From assembly GCA_009775375.1 (NCBI GenBank), contig VSPO01000014.1:1-40663 (forward strand): a stretch of 40,663 nt of DNA, in the 5' to 3' direction. Positions 24,055-33,800 of the stretch are shown here, piece after piece. The notes below the pieces were generated by a model. The model saw nothing but the letters and a program-made list of their open reading frames with translations. It made no database searches and was not told where the DNA came from. A program made the translations under genes and the position numbers. This DNA comes from Muribaculaceae bacterium (lineage in GTDB: Bacteria; Bacteroidota; Bacteroidia; Bacteroidales; Muribaculaceae). Each line of letters begins with the position of its first letter. The first letter of the stretch is position 1.

Positions 24055-25899
24055 ATGTGTGGAATAGTAGGCTATGTCGGCGATGGAAACGTATACGACA
24101 TTTTGATTAAAGGTCTTCATCGTCTGGAATATCGCGGATACGACAGTGCGGGAATCGCTCTTGTCACGCCGGAAGGTAAATTAAATGTATACAAGGCAAT
24201 GGGAAAGGTGAGCAATCTTGAGGGATTCTGCAAGGAAAAAGACCTCTCAGGCAAAGCCGGGATTGCACATACACGCTGGGCCACTCATGGCGAACCGAGC
24301 GACTGTAATGCCCACCCCCATTATAGCGAGGACGGCAATCTCGCAATCGTACACAATGGCACGATTGAAAACTATAAGGTGCTGAAGGATGCGCTTGCCC
24401 AGCATGGGTGCACATTCCATTCCGAGACTGACACGGAGGTGCTTGTGCAGCTGATAGAATATATAAAGCTGAAGAACAATTGCGAACTTGTGGATGCCGT
24501 TCGCGAGGCTTTGAAACAGGTGGTGGGGGCATATGCCATCGCCGTCATAGAGAAAAACAACCCCGACAGGATAATAGCCGCAAGGAAGAGCTCTCCATTG
24601 GTAATCGGTATAGGGGATAATGAATATTTCCTTGCCTCGGATGCCACTCCTTTCGTAGAATATACTAAGGAATGCGTTTATCTTAAAGAGGAGGAGCTCG
24701 CCGTGATAGAGAAAGGTGAGCCCTTGAAAATCCTTACTCTGGAGAATCAGGAGAGTAAGATTGACGTGACCACGCTGCAAATGAGCATATCCCAGCTTGA
24801 AAAGGGTGGATATCCTCATTTTATGCTCAAAGAGATTTTCGAACAACCCAACACCCTTCTCGATTGCATCCGCGGCAGGGTAGTGGCCGGCGGAAAGCAT
24901 GTGGTCTTGAACGGCGTGATAGACAATATCGACAAGTTTCTTAAGGCAAAGAGAATTGTGATCGTGGCGTGCGGGACGTCGTGGCATGCTGCCCTTCTTG
25001 GAAAATATCTGATACAGGGTATGTGCAGGATTCCGGTGGAGGTAGAATACGCCAGCGAATTCAGATATTCGGATCCCGTGCTCGACGAACAAGACATCGT
25101 AATAGCAATTTCCCAAAGCGGCGAGACCGCCGACACGCTTGCTGCCATACAGATCGCCAGGAAGATGGGCGCGTTCGTGTATGGGATTAGCAATGTGGTG
25201 GGCAGTTCGATACCGAGGGAGACCGACAGCGGGACATATATTCATGTCGGCCCTGAGATTGGAGTAGCCTCGACGAAGGCGTTCACTGGCCAGGTGATGG
25301 TGCTGACGATGCTTGCCATATCGATAGCGCAAGTGAAGGAGACGCTTTCGAAGGAGCAGATAGAGGAGCTCGGGAAGCATATTCTTAAGATTCCGAAAAC
25401 GGTGGAGAAGGTGCTGAAGCTTGCCGACAAGATAGAGCGTCTTTCCCTTATATATACGTATGCCCGCAATTTCCTGTATCTCGGCAGGGGCTATAGTTAT
25501 CCCGTGGCTCTGGAGGGAGCGTTGAAGCTTAAGGAAATTTCATATATCCATGCAGAAGGCTATCCTGCTGCAGAGATGAAGCATGGGCCGATAGCTTTGA
25601 TAGATGCGGAAATGCCGAGCGTCATCATAGCTCCAAACGATCATCTATATGAGAAGATCGTCAGCAACGTGCAGCAGGTGAAGGCCCGTGGCGGTTCTAT
25701 CATAGCGATTGTCACGGAGGGAGACACCGTCATCCGCAACATAGCAGACCATGTCCTTGAGGTGCCCGATATGCCGGAATGCCTGACTCCGATCATCACC
25801 AGCATACCGCTTCAGTTGCTGAGCTACTATATAGCCATCAATAAAGGAAAGGACGTCGACATGCCTCGCAATCTTGCGAAGTCGGTGACGGTAGAATAA
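24055..25899 (+). CDS. glmS: Glutamine-fructose-6-phosphate aminotransferase (isomerizing)
   Basis: The protein has 614 residues from the ATG at 24055, the only start that gives MCGIVGYVG, where Cys2 becomes the N-terminal nucleophile after Met removal. The glutaminase domain (1-230) holds HRLEYRGYDSAG and HTRWATHGEPS. Two SIS sugar-isomerase domains follow, with VACGTSWHAALLGKYL and SGETADTLAAI, then GRGYSYPVALEGALKLKEISYIHAEGYPAAEMKHGPIAL. It ends KSVTVE, the normal GlmS C-terminus. It makes glucosamine-6-phosphate, the first committed step to UDP-GlcNAc for peptidoglycan and lipid A. Length and motifs are complete. It has a long, hairpin-rich upstream gap. Confidence 0.97.
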   Translation: MCGIVGYVGDGNVYDILIKGLHRLEYRGYDSAGIALVTPEGKLNVYKAMGKVSNLEGFCKEKDLSGKAGIAHTRWATHGEPSDCNAHPHYSEDGNLAIVHNGTIENYKVLKDALAQHGCTFHSETDTEVLVQLIEYIKLKNNCELVDAVREALKQVVGAYAIAVIEKNNPDRIIAARKSSPLVIGIGDNEYFLASDATPFVEYTKECVYLKEEELAVIEKGEPLKILTLENQESKIDVTTLQMSISQLEKGGYPHFMLKEIFEQPNTLLDCIRGRVVAGGKHVVLNGVIDNIDKFLKAKRIVIVACGTSWHAALLGKYLIQGMCRIPVEVEYASEFRYSDPVLDEQDIVIAISQSGETADTLAAIQIARKMGAFVYGISNVVGSSIPRETDSGTYIHVGPEIGVASTKAFTGQVMVLTMLAISIAQVKETLSKEQIEELGKHILKIPKTVEKVLKLADKIERLSLIYTYARNFLYLGRGYSYPVALEGALKLKEISYIHAEGYPAAEMKHGPIALIDAEMPSVIIAPNDHLYEKIVSNVQQVKARGGSIIAIVTEGDTVIRNIADHVLEVPDMPECLTPIITSIPLQLLSYYIAINKGKDVDMPRNLAKSVTVE

Positions 25900-25988
25900 T
25901 AATACGCTGAGAAAAAGCAAATTGTATTATTTTTCGTTGTGCTGTTTAAGTTTGAAATAAATTTTTCTTGAAAAAAGTTTGAAAAAAA

Positions 25989-26020
25989 TTTGGATTGTGT
26001 GAGAAAAAGCAGTAACTTTG
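25989..26020 (+). promoter_or_regulatory. Strong Bacteroidales-type promoter for the tRNA-tuf operon
   Basis: TTTG (25989-25992), a 20-base spacer and TAACTTTG (26013-26020) match the consensus fully. The likely start is near 26026, about 55 bases before tRNA-Tyr. An AT-rich tract lies upstream, as in many strong promoters. Confidence 0.88.
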
Positions 26021-26079
26021 CACTCGATTTCGGTTGGGAACTTCTCCAAGGCAACTAAAGAGGAGGAAACCTGACGAAA

Positions 26080-26162
26080 GGGCGAATACCAGAGTGGCCA
26101 AATGGGGCAGACTGTAAATCTGCTGGCTTATGCCTTCGGTGGTTCGAATCCATCTTCGCCCA
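26080..26162 (+). tRNA. tRNA-Tyr (GTA)
   Basis: The 83-base gene has acceptor GGGCGAA/TTCGCCC, anticodon GTA in GACTGTAAATC, a long variable arm typical of class II tRNAs and a T-arm GGTTCGAATCC. The three bases after the discriminator are not CCA, so the end must be added by the CCA enzyme. Confidence 0.95.
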
Positions 26163-26185
26163 CACTTTCTTTAGGGAAAGGTTCT

Positions 26186-26261
26186 GCGGAAGTAGCTCAG
26201 TTGGTAGAGCATTAGCCTTCCAAGCTAAGGGTCGCGAGTTCGAACCTCGTCTTCCGCTCCA
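26186..26261 (+). tRNA. tRNA-Gly (TCC)
   Basis: Acceptor GCGGAAG/CTTCCGC, D-arm AGCTCAGTTGGTAGAGC and anticodon stem TTAGC/GCTAA around loop CTTCCAA (anticodon TCC). The discriminator is T and CCA is encoded (26259-26261). Confidence 0.96.
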
Positions 26262-26265
26262 GAAC

Positions 26266-26340
<75 letters not shown>

Positions 26341-26400
26341 ATTAATTCTCTCCTTGTCCAAAGAGGAAAATAAAACAACTAAATAATACTAGCAAAACTT

Positions 26401-27588
26401 ATGGCTAAAGAAAAATTCGAAAGAACCAAACCGCATGTAAACATCGGTACTATCGGTCACGTAGACCATGGCAAGACCACGCTTACTGCAGCCATCACTA
26501 AGGTGCTTGCTGAAAAAGGTCTTTCCGAACTTCGTTCGTTCGATTCTATTGATAACGCTCCCGAGGAGAAAGAGCGCGGTATTACTATCAATACCTCTCA
26601 CGTAGAGTATCAGACAGCAAATCGTCACTATGCTCACGTTGACTGCCCGGGACACGCCGACTATGTGAAGAACATGGTAACCGGTGCCGCTCAGATGGAC
26701 GGTGCTATCATTGTAGTAGCTGCTACTGATGGTCCGATGCCCCAGACTCGTGAGCACATCCTTCTTGCTCGTCAGGTGAACGTTCCGCGTCTTGTTGTCT
26801 TCATGAACAAGTGCGACATGGTAGACGACGAGGAGATGCTTGAGCTCGTGGAAATGGATATGCGCGACCTTCTTGCTCAATATGAATATGACGGTGACGA
26901 GACTCCTATTATCCGTGGCTCTGCTCTTGGCGCTCTTAACGGTGAGCCTGAGTGGGAGGAGAAAGTTATGGAGCTCATGGAAGCTGTCGATAACTGGATT
27001 CCGCTTCCTCCCCGTGATGTTGACAAACCATTCCTTATGCCTGTTGAGGACGTGTTCTCAATCACCGGTCGTGGTACAGTTGCTACCGGCCGTATCGAGG
27101 CTGGCCGCGTGAAGGTAGGTGATGAGGTTCAGATTCTTGGTCTTGGTGCTGACAAGAAGTCAGTTGTGACCGGTGTCGAGATGTTCCGTAAGATTCTTGA
27201 CGAGGGCGTGGCTGGTGATAACGTAGGTCTGCTTCTCCGTGGTATCGACAAGGATGAAATCCGTCGTGGTATGGTAATCTGCCATCCCGGACAGGTTAAG
27301 CCTCACGATCACTTCAAGGCTCAGGTTTATATCCTGAAGAAAGAGGAAGGTGGCCGTCACACTCCGTTCCACAACAAGTATCGTCCTCAGTTCTATATCC
27401 GTACTCTTGACGTTACCGGTGAGATTACTCTTCCCGAGGGAATCGAGATGGTAATGCCTGGCGACAATGTAGAGATCGAGGTTAAGCTCATCACTCCGGT
27501 GGCTTGCGATCAGGGTCTTCGTTTCGCTATCCGCGAAGGTGGACGTACGGTAGGTTCAGGTCAGATCACATCTGTAATCGACGACTAA
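26401..27588 (+). CDS. tuf: Translation elongation factor Tu
   Basis: The 395-residue protein has the P-loop GHVDHGKTT, RGITINTSHVEY, DCPGHADYVKNM and NKCDM, which are the G1-G4 motifs. Domains 2 and 3 follow, ending IREGGRTVGSGQITSVIDD. EF-Tu carries aminoacyl-tRNA to the ribosome in the cytoplasm. Codon use is strongly biased (many CGT, GGT, CTT), as expected for very high expression. It lies 60 bases after tRNA-Thr, in the same operon as three upstream tRNAs and one downstream. Confidence 0.99.
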   Translation: MAKEKFERTKPHVNIGTIGHVDHGKTTLTAAITKVLAEKGLSELRSFDSIDNAPEEKERGITINTSHVEYQTANRHYAHVDCPGHADYVKNMVTGAAQMDGAIIVVAATDGPMPQTREHILLARQVNVPRLVVFMNKCDMVDDEEMLELVEMDMRDLLAQYEYDGDETPIIRGSALGALNGEPEWEEKVMELMEAVDNWIPLPPRDVDKPFLMPVEDVFSITGRGTVATGRIEAGRVKVGDEVQILGLGADKKSVVTGVEMFRKILDEGVAGDNVGLLLRGIDKDEIRRGMVICHPGQVKPHDHFKAQVYILKKEEGGRHTPFHNKYRPQFYIRTLDVTGEITLPEGIEMVMPGDNVEIEVKLITPVACDQGLRFAIREGGRTVGSGQITSVIDD

Positions 27589-27634
27589 TCAGATATCCGT
27601 AGGCAACGCCTCATCTGATAATGAAATAACAATC

Positions 27635-27665
27635 ATGGGGCCTTCGGCTTTGTTGAAGGTCCCAT
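27635..27665 (+). promoter_or_regulatory. Stable hairpin between tuf and tRNA-Trp
   Basis: ATGGGGCCTTC (27635-27645) pairs with GAAGGTCCCAT (27655-27665) over 11 positions with one G-T pair and a 9-base loop. It ends 4 bases before the tRNA. It has no T-run, so an RNA-processing signal fits better than a terminator. Confidence 0.55.
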
Positions 27666-27669
27666 ACTT

Positions 27670-27745
27670 ACGGGAATAGCTCAGTCGGTAGAGCACTGGT
27701 CTCCAAAACCAGGTGTCGGGAGTTCGAGCCTCTCTTCCCGTGCCA
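27670..27745 (+). tRNA. tRNA-Trp (CCA)
   Basis: Acceptor ACGGGAA/TTCCCGT, anticodon stem CTGGT/ACCAG around CTCCAAA (anticodon CCA), discriminator G, and CCA encoded at 27743-27745. It is placed between tuf and secE. Confidence 0.96.
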
Positions 27746-27757
27746 ACAGAAATTAAT

Positions 27758-27949
27758 ATGAAATTAATCAATGACATAAAGGAATCTTATGACGAGCTTG
27801 TCTATAAGGTTTCTTGGCCAACTCAGAAACAACTTATCAACAGCTCGGTGTTGGTGCTGATTGCTTCCATCATCATCGCTGTTTTTATTTGGGTTGTTGA
27901 TAAGATTTTCAATCTTCTGATGGAATTGGTCTACAGTATCAGTTTTTAA
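27758..27949 (+). CDS. secE: Preprotein translocase subunit SecE
   Basis: The protein has 63 residues from the ATG at 27758; an earlier in-frame start lies inside tRNA-Trp and is rejected. The amphipathic segment INDIKESYDELVYKVSWPTQKQL carries the conserved W-P-T motif, then comes one membrane helix (SSVLVLIASIIIAVFIWVV). SecE clamps SecY in the inner-membrane translocon. It lies 12 bases after tRNA-Trp and 19 bases before nusG. Confidence 0.95.
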   Translation: MKLINDIKESYDELVYKVSWPTQKQLINSSVLVLIASIIIAVFIWVVDKIFNLLMELVYSISF

Positions 27950-27968
27950 ACTTTAAATTTGTAGTTCA

Positions 27969-28523
27969 ATGGCTGAATTAAAGAAAGAATGGTATGTTCT
28001 TCGTGCCATTTCAGGGAAGGAAGCGAAAGTCAAGGAGGTGCTTGATGCAGCAATCAAGAATACGAATCTTGGCGAATACGTTTCACAGGTATTGATTCCT
28101 ACAGAGAAAGTTTACACTATGCGCAATGGCAAGAAAGTGCTTAAGGAGCGCAACCTCTATTCGGGTTATGTCTTTGTTGAGGCAAAGCTTACAGGTGAGG
28201 TCATGTATGAGCTCCGCAACACGACGAATGTCATTGATTTTTTGCGTGGACGCAGCAAGACGAGTCTGCCGGAACCGCTCCGGGAGAGCGAAGTGATGCG
28301 AATGCTTGGTGCTGCAGATGATTTGCGTATTCCGCAGGATGAACTTGCCAACGAGTATATTGTTGGGGAGAATGTGAAGGTCAATTTCGGTCCGTTCACA
28401 GGTTTCACCGGAGAGATTCGCGAGGTCAATGCCGACAAAAAGAAGATAAAAGTCGAGGTGAAAATTTTTGGACGCCCTACCGACTTGGAGTTGGAAAATT
28501 CGCAGGTTGAACGCATAATATAA
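27969..28523 (+). CDS. nusG: Transcription termination/antitermination protein NusG
   Basis: The 184-residue protein has the NGN domain (WYVLRAISGKEAKVKEVL, TEKVYTMRNGKKVLKERNLYSGYVFVEAKL) and a C-terminal KOW domain (VGENVKVNFGPFTGFTGEIREVN). NusG binds RNA polymerase, and helps link it to ribosomes or Rho. The gene lies between secE and rplK, its classical place, and shares their transcript. Length is normal. Confidence 0.97.
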   Translation: MAELKKEWYVLRAISGKEAKVKEVLDAAIKNTNLGEYVSQVLIPTEKVYTMRNGKKVLKERNLYSGYVFVEAKLTGEVMYELRNTTNVIDFLRGRSKTSLPEPLRESEVMRMLGAADDLRIPQDELANEYIVGENVKVNFGPFTGFTGEIREVNADKKKIKVEVKIFGRPTDLELENSQVERII

Positions 28524-28588
28524 TGATGATGTTACGCATCGTTGCGAAAATGAAGAAACCTGCATAACAACATTAAACAAACAGAACA

Positions 28589-29032
28589 ATGGCTAAAGAA
28601 ATTGCTGGACAGATCAAATTGCAGATAAAGGGTGGTGCGGCGAATCCGTCGCCTCCAGTAGGACCTGCTTTGGGTTCTAAGGGCATCAATATCATGGAAT
28701 TTTGCAAGCAATTCAACGCCCGTACTCAGGATAAGGCCGGAAAGATATTGCCTGTAGTAATCACTTACTACACCGACAAGTCTTTCGACTTTGTAGTGAA
28801 GACGCCTCCGGTGGCCGTACAGCTGAAGGAAGTCGCCAAGCTTAAAAGTGGCTCAGCTCAGCCTAACCGTAACAAGGTTGCTGAGATTTCATGGGAGCAG
28901 GTGAAGACTATTGCAGAAGACAAGATGCCTGATTTGAACTGTTTTACTTTAGACTCGGCAATGCGTATGGTTGCCGGCACAGCGAGAAGCATGGGTATCA
29001 CCGTTAAAGGGGCGTTCCCCGAAAACATCTAA
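28589..29032 (+). CDS. rplK: 50S ribosomal protein L11
   Basis: The 147-residue protein has KLQIKGGAANPSPPVGPALGSKGINIMEFCKQFN at the N-terminus and a C-terminal RNA-binding part (TLDSAMRMVAGTARSMGI). L11 binds the GTPase-associated 23S rRNA region. It starts 65 bases after nusG and 12 bases before rplA. Confidence 0.98.
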   Translation: MAKEIAGQIKLQIKGGAANPSPPVGPALGSKGINIMEFCKQFNARTQDKAGKILPVVITYYTDKSFDFVVKTPPVAVQLKEVAKLKSGSAQPNRNKVAEISWEQVKTIAEDKMPDLNCFTLDSAMRMVAGTARSMGITVKGAFPENI

Positions 29033-29044
29033 AAATCTTCAAAA

Positions 29045-29740
29045 ATGGGAAAACTGACAAAAAATCAAAAGTTGGCTTTGTCGAAGATTGAACCCGGGAA
29101 GGCTTATTCACTCGCTGAGGCTGCTGAGAAAGTAAAAGAGATTACCTTCACGAAATTTGATTCTTCATTCGACATCGACGTACGTCTTGGAGTCGATCCT
29201 CGCAAGGCAGATCAGATGGTTCGCGGTGTGGTATCACTGCCGCACGGGACAGGCAAGCAGGTTCGTGTACTCGTGCTTTGTAACCCTGATGCCGAGGCTG
29301 CCGCAAAAGAGGCAGGCGCGGATTATGTCGGTCTTGACGAATATCTCACCAAAATTAAAGGTGGTTGGACTGATGTTGACGTTATCATCACTCAGCCTTC
29401 CGTAATGGGTAAGCTCGGTCCTTTGGGTCGTATCCTCGGCCCTCGTGGCTTGATGCCTAACCCCAAGAGCGGAACTGTCACGATGGACGTTGCAAAAGCA
29501 GTAAAAGAGGTGAAGCAAGGTAAGATCGATTTCAAGGTTGATAAGACCGGCATCGTTCACGCTTCAATCGGCAAGGTAAGTTTCACCCCCGATCAGATGC
29601 GCGACAACGCAAAGGAATTTATCAATACGCTCATCAAGCTTAAACCGGCTACGGCAAAGGGCACATATATCAAGAGTATTTATCTTTCGAGCACAATGAG
29701 TCCCGGCGTAAAGGTGGAACCCAAGTCTGTGGTTGATTAA
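29045..29740 (+). CDS. rplA: 50S ribosomal protein L1
   Basis: The 231-residue protein contains PHGTGKQVRVLV, GPLGRILGPRGLMPNPKSGTVT and the final STMSPGVKVE, all L1 signatures. L1 forms the E-site stalk and in many bacteria represses its own operon by binding the rplK leader. I could not identify such a site with confidence in the 65-base nusG-rplK gap. Confidence 0.98.
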   Translation: MGKLTKNQKLALSKIEPGKAYSLAEAAEKVKEITFTKFDSSFDIDVRLGVDPRKADQMVRGVVSLPHGTGKQVRVLVLCNPDAEAAAKEAGADYVGLDEYLTKIKGGWTDVDVIITQPSVMGKLGPLGRILGPRGLMPNPKSGTVTMDVAKAVKEVKQGKIDFKVDKTGIVHASIGKVSFTPDQMRDNAKEFINTLIKLKPATAKGTYIKSIYLSSTMSPGVKVEPKSVVD

Positions 29741-29757
29741 TCTAAAACGAAGACGTA

Positions 29758-30282
29758 ATGAAAAAGGAAGATAAAGAAATTATAATCGCGAAAATCAGCA
29801 ACACGCTTTCTGAATATTCATGCGTGTATCTGACCCAGACGTCCGGTCTCGATGCCGAGAAGACAAGTGCGCTACGTCGCGCATGCTTCAAGGATAGCAT
29901 CAAGATGCTTTGTGTTAAGAATACGCTTCTTAAGAAAGCATTTGAGGCAAGCGAGACAGACTACAGTGAGCTTTACGATCTTCTTCACGGCGAAACTACT
30001 CTTCTTCTCAGCAACACAGGAAATGCTCCTGCAAAACTGATTAAGAAGTTCCGCCAAAAGAACGATACATTGCCCCTTCTGAAAGGAGCATACGTCGAGG
30101 AGACTGTATATGTTGGCGAAGAGCAGTTGGACACTCTCAGCCACATCAAGAGCAAGAACGAGCTCATTGCCGATGTCATCGGCCTTCTCCAGAGTCCTGC
30201 CAAGAACGTTGTCAGCGCTCTTCAGAGCGGAGCAACAAAGCTTCATGGCATATTGGAGACCTTGTCTAACAAAGAAAACTAA
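29758..30282 (+). CDS. rplJ: 50S ribosomal protein L10
   Basis: The 174-residue protein begins MKKEDKEIIIAKISNTL and carries the L10 RNA-binding head (SALRRACFKDSIKMLCVKNTLLKKAF) and a C-terminal helix that would hold L7/L12 dimers (AKNVVSALQSGATKLHGILETLSNK). It lies 17 bases after rplA. The 32-base gap to rplL is compatible with coupled translation. Confidence 0.97.
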   Translation: MKKEDKEIIIAKISNTLSEYSCVYLTQTSGLDAEKTSALRRACFKDSIKMLCVKNTLLKKAFEASETDYSELYDLLHGETTLLLSNTGNAPAKLIKKFRQKNDTLPLLKGAYVEETVYVGEEQLDTLSHIKSKNELIADVIGLLQSPAKNVVSALQSGATKLHGILETLSNKEN

Positions 30283-30314
30283 TCAAGTAAAAAATAATAA
30301 AAAGAGATACAACA

Positions 30315-30692
30315 ATGGCAGATTTGAAAGCATTTGCAGAACAATTGGTTAACCTTTCCGTAAAGGAAGTCAACGAACTTGCTCAGATCCTCAAAGAGGA
30401 GTATGGCATCGAACCCGCCGCTGCAGCAGTGGCAGTAGCAGCAGGCCCCGCCGGCGCAGCAGCTCCCGCAGAGGAGGAGAAGACTAACTTCGACGTAGTG
30501 CTCAAGGCAGCAGGTGCAAGCAAGCTCGCAGTCGTTAAGCTCGTGAAAGAGCTGACCGGTCTTGGTCTGAAAGAGGCTAAGGCTCTCGTTGACGGCGCTC
30601 CCGGTGTCGTTAAGGAAGGTCTTCCCAAAGCTGAGGCTGAGGGCATGAAGAAGCAGCTTGAAGAGGCTGGTGCTGAAGTTGAGCTCAAATAA
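30315..30692 (+). CDS. rplL: 50S ribosomal protein L7/L12
   Basis: The 125-residue protein has an N-terminal dimer helix (LVNLSVKEVNELAQILKEEYGI), an Ala/Gly/Pro-rich hinge (about 36-55) and the compact C-terminal domain (VVLKAAGASKLAVVKLVKELTGLGLKEAKALVDGAP). L7/L12 recruits translation factors. It is followed by a strong terminator. Confidence 0.98.
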   Translation: MADLKAFAEQLVNLSVKEVNELAQILKEEYGIEPAAAAVAVAAGPAGAAAPAEEEKTNFDVVLKAAGASKLAVVKLVKELTGLGLKEAKALVDGAPGVVKEGLPKAEAEGMKKQLEEAGAEVELK

Positions 30693-30714
30693 GATAAACC
30701 GTATCCTACCAATA

Positions 30715-30755
30715 GGTTAAGAACGCACGAGGAGTGGCGTTCTTAACCTTTTTTT
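30715..30755 (+). terminator. Strong intrinsic terminator between rplL and rpoB
   Basis: GGTTAAGAACGC (30715-30726) and GCGTTCTTAACC (30737-30748) form a perfect 12-bp stem with a 10-base loop, then seven T. It lies 22 bases past rplL. It may act as an attenuator that lowers rpoBC relative to ribosomal protein genes. Confidence 0.9.
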
Positions 30756-30812
30756 GGCATATTTAATGTTTGTTCTCCCTTTTGGGTGAATTAATTGCCA
30801 TATTTATAGTCG
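30753..30812 (+). promoter_or_regulatory. Weak promoter-like boxes upstream of rpoB
   Basis: Two poor matches were read: TTTG (30753)-N20-CCCTTTTG (30777-30784) and TTTG (30781)-N20-TATAGTCG (30805-30812). Neither has a full -7 box. A palindrome AAGAGT-A-ACTCTT follows at 30855-30867 in the rpoB leader. Confidence 0.2.
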
Positions 30813-30885
30813 GTCGCTATGACGTGTGGCCAGACCCTTACATAACACTTCTCGAAGAGTAACTCTTACACTAACCCAAACCCCA

Positions 30886-33800
30886 ATGTCAGTAATTTTA
30901 ACCGAAAAACCGCGCGTAAACTTCGCATCGATTAAAAATCCGCTCCCGTTTCCTGACTTTCTGGAGGTGCAGCTGAAATCTTTCAAGGATTTCCTTCAGC
31001 TCGATGTGCCCCCCGAGGACAGGAAGAATCAGGGACTATATAAAGTATTCGCGGAAAACTTCCCCATTGCCGACACTCGCAACAATTTCGTTTTGGAGTT
31101 TCTCGATTATTATATCGACCCTCCCCGCTATTCTATTGCGGAGTGTCTTGAAAGAGGACTCACCTACAGCGTCCCCTTGAAGGCAAAATTGAAGCTTTAT
31201 TGCACGGATCCCGACCATGAGGATTTCGACACCACGATTCAGGACGTTTATCTCGGCCCTATCCCTTATATGACCGAGCAGGGTACGTTCGTCATTAATG
31301 GTGCGGAGCGTGTTGTCGTTTCGCAGCTTCATCGTTCGCCGGGAGTCTTTTTCGGACAAAGCACACATGCCAATGGCACCAAACTCTATTCTGCTCGTAT
31401 CATCCCTTTCAGGGGCAGCTGGATTGAGTTCGCTACTGACATCAATAATGTCATGTATGCCTATATCGACCGCAAGAAGAAGCTCCCTGTGACTACTCTT
31501 TTGCGTGCCATAGGCCTTGAAAGTGACAAGGATATTATTCAGATTTTTGATCTCGCTGAAGAAATCAAGGTCACAAAGTCTAATTTGAAAGCCGCAATCG
31601 GCCGCCGCCTCGCAGGTCGTATCGTCAAGAGCTGGGTGGAGGATTACTCCGACCAGGCCACCGGTGAGGTCGTCTCCATTGAGCGTAACGACGTGATTGT
31701 AGACCGTGGCACTGAGCTTTCAGAAGACAACATTGATGCTATTCTCGACAGTGGGACATCAACCCTCCTTCTTGAAAAGGAAAATGTCAGCGCAGTAGAC
31801 TACAGCATCATTTTCAATACTCTCCAAAAAGATAACTCCAACTCCGAAAAGGAGGCTATTCAATATATCTATAGGCAGCTCCGCAACGCAGAGCCACCGG
31901 ACGATGCGTCAGCACGCGAGGTTATCCAGAATCTTTTCTTCTCAGAGAAGAGATACGACCTTGGCGAGGTGGGCCGCTTCAGAATCAACAAGAAGCTTAA
32001 TCTCGACATTCCTGACGATGTCAAAGTGCTGACGAGAGAGGATATCATCGCCATCATCAAGTATCTTATCGAGCTAATCAACTCGAAGAGTGACGTGGAT
32101 GATATCGACCACTTGAGCAACCGTCGTGTGCGTACGGTGGGCGAACAGCTCTACAACCAGTTCGGCGTGGGCCTTGCCCGTATGTCGAGGACTATCCGCG
32201 AGCGCATGAACGTGCGTGATAATGAAGTGTTTAAGCCTATTGATCTTATCAACGCCAAGACGATTTCGTCGGTAATCAATACTTTCTTTGGCACGAACGC
32301 CCTTTCGCAGTTCATGGACCAGACCAATCCCTTGGCCGAAATCACCCACAAGCGCCGTATGTCAGCCCTTGGCCCCGGTGGTCTGTCGAGAGAGCGTGCC
32401 GGTTTCGAGGTGCGAGACGTCCACTACACCCACTACGGCCGTCTGTGTCCTATCGAGACGCCTGAGGGTCCGAACATCGGTCTAATCTCCTCTCTTTGCG
32501 TATATGCGAAGATCAACAACCTCGGATTCATCGAGACCCCCTATAGGGTCGTGACTGACGGAAAAGTAGACACCGACAACAACGATGTTGTCTACATGAC
32601 GGCTGAAATCGAGGAGGGACAGATGATCGCGCAGGGCAACGCCCCGCTCAACGACGACGGCAGCTTTATCAACAGCAAGGTGAAGGCTCGTCTTGACGCC
32701 GACTTCCCGATCGTTCCGCCCGAGCAGGTTCAGCTTATGGATGTCGCTCCTATCCAGATCGCATCCATTGCGGCTTCGCTCATCCCGTTCCTTGAGCACG
32801 ACGACGCCAACCGTGCGCTCATGGGATCGAACATGATGCGCCAGGCAGTGCCTTTGCTGAGAAGCGAAGCCCCGATTGTCGGCACCGGCATCGAGGGCCA
32901 GTTGATTCGCGACTCCAGAACACAGATAATGGCGGAAGGCGCCGGAGTCATCGAATATGTTGATTCCACCGTGATCCGCATAAAATACGACCGCACGGAA
33001 GATGAGGCTTTCGTAGAGTTTGATTCTTCAACGAAAGACTACAAGCTTCCGAAATTCCGTCGCACCAACCAGGGAACGACCATCGACCTGCGCCCGATAT
33101 GCAATGTCGGCCAACGCGTGGAGAAAGGCGACATACTGACCGAAGGCTATTCTACGGAAAAGGGTGAACTTGCCCTCGGCCGCAACCTTAAGGTGGCGTT
33201 CATGCCCTGGAAAGGCTACAATTATGAGGATGCCATCGTGCTCAACGAGAGAATGGTCAGGGAGGATATCCTTACGTCTGTGCACGTCGATGAGTATACA
33301 CTTGAGGTGCGCGAGACCAAGAGGGGAATGGAGGAACTCACGAGCGACATCCCCAACGTCAGCGAAGACGCCACCAAGGATCTTGACGAGAGAGGCATCA
33401 TCCGCATCGGCGCGCATGTTGTGCCGGGCGACATTATGATCGGTAAAATCACGCCTAAGGGCGAGAGCGACCCGACCCCTGAGGAGAAACTTCTCCGCGC
33501 TATTTTCGGCGATAAGGCCGGCGACGTGAAGGACGCTTCCCTCAAGGCTTCTCCATCGCTTAAGGGAGTCGTAATCGGGACAAACCTTTTCTCTCGTGCA
33601 ATAAAGAAAAAGAACAACAAGAAGAGCGCCAACGCCCAGCTCCCGCGTCTCGATGAGGAATACGAGGAGAAGCAGTCGTCGCTGAAAGAGATACTCATAG
33701 GCAAGATGCAGACCTTGCTTAAAGGAAAAATCTCCGCCGGCGTAAAGGACTTTATCGGAGCCGACATCATTGCAAAGGGTGCAAGGTTTGACGACCAGAC

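Noticed and set aside
24247..25380. 377-codon open frame antisense to glmS
   Set aside because: It lies entirely within the glmS coding frame and shows no motif.
27713..27757. Longer SecE start
   Set aside because: These codons lie inside the tRNA-Trp gene.
28524..28588. L1 autoregulatory site in the rplK leader
   Set aside because: GATG and ATGAAG pieces are present, but I could not draw the expected L1-binding fold with confidence.
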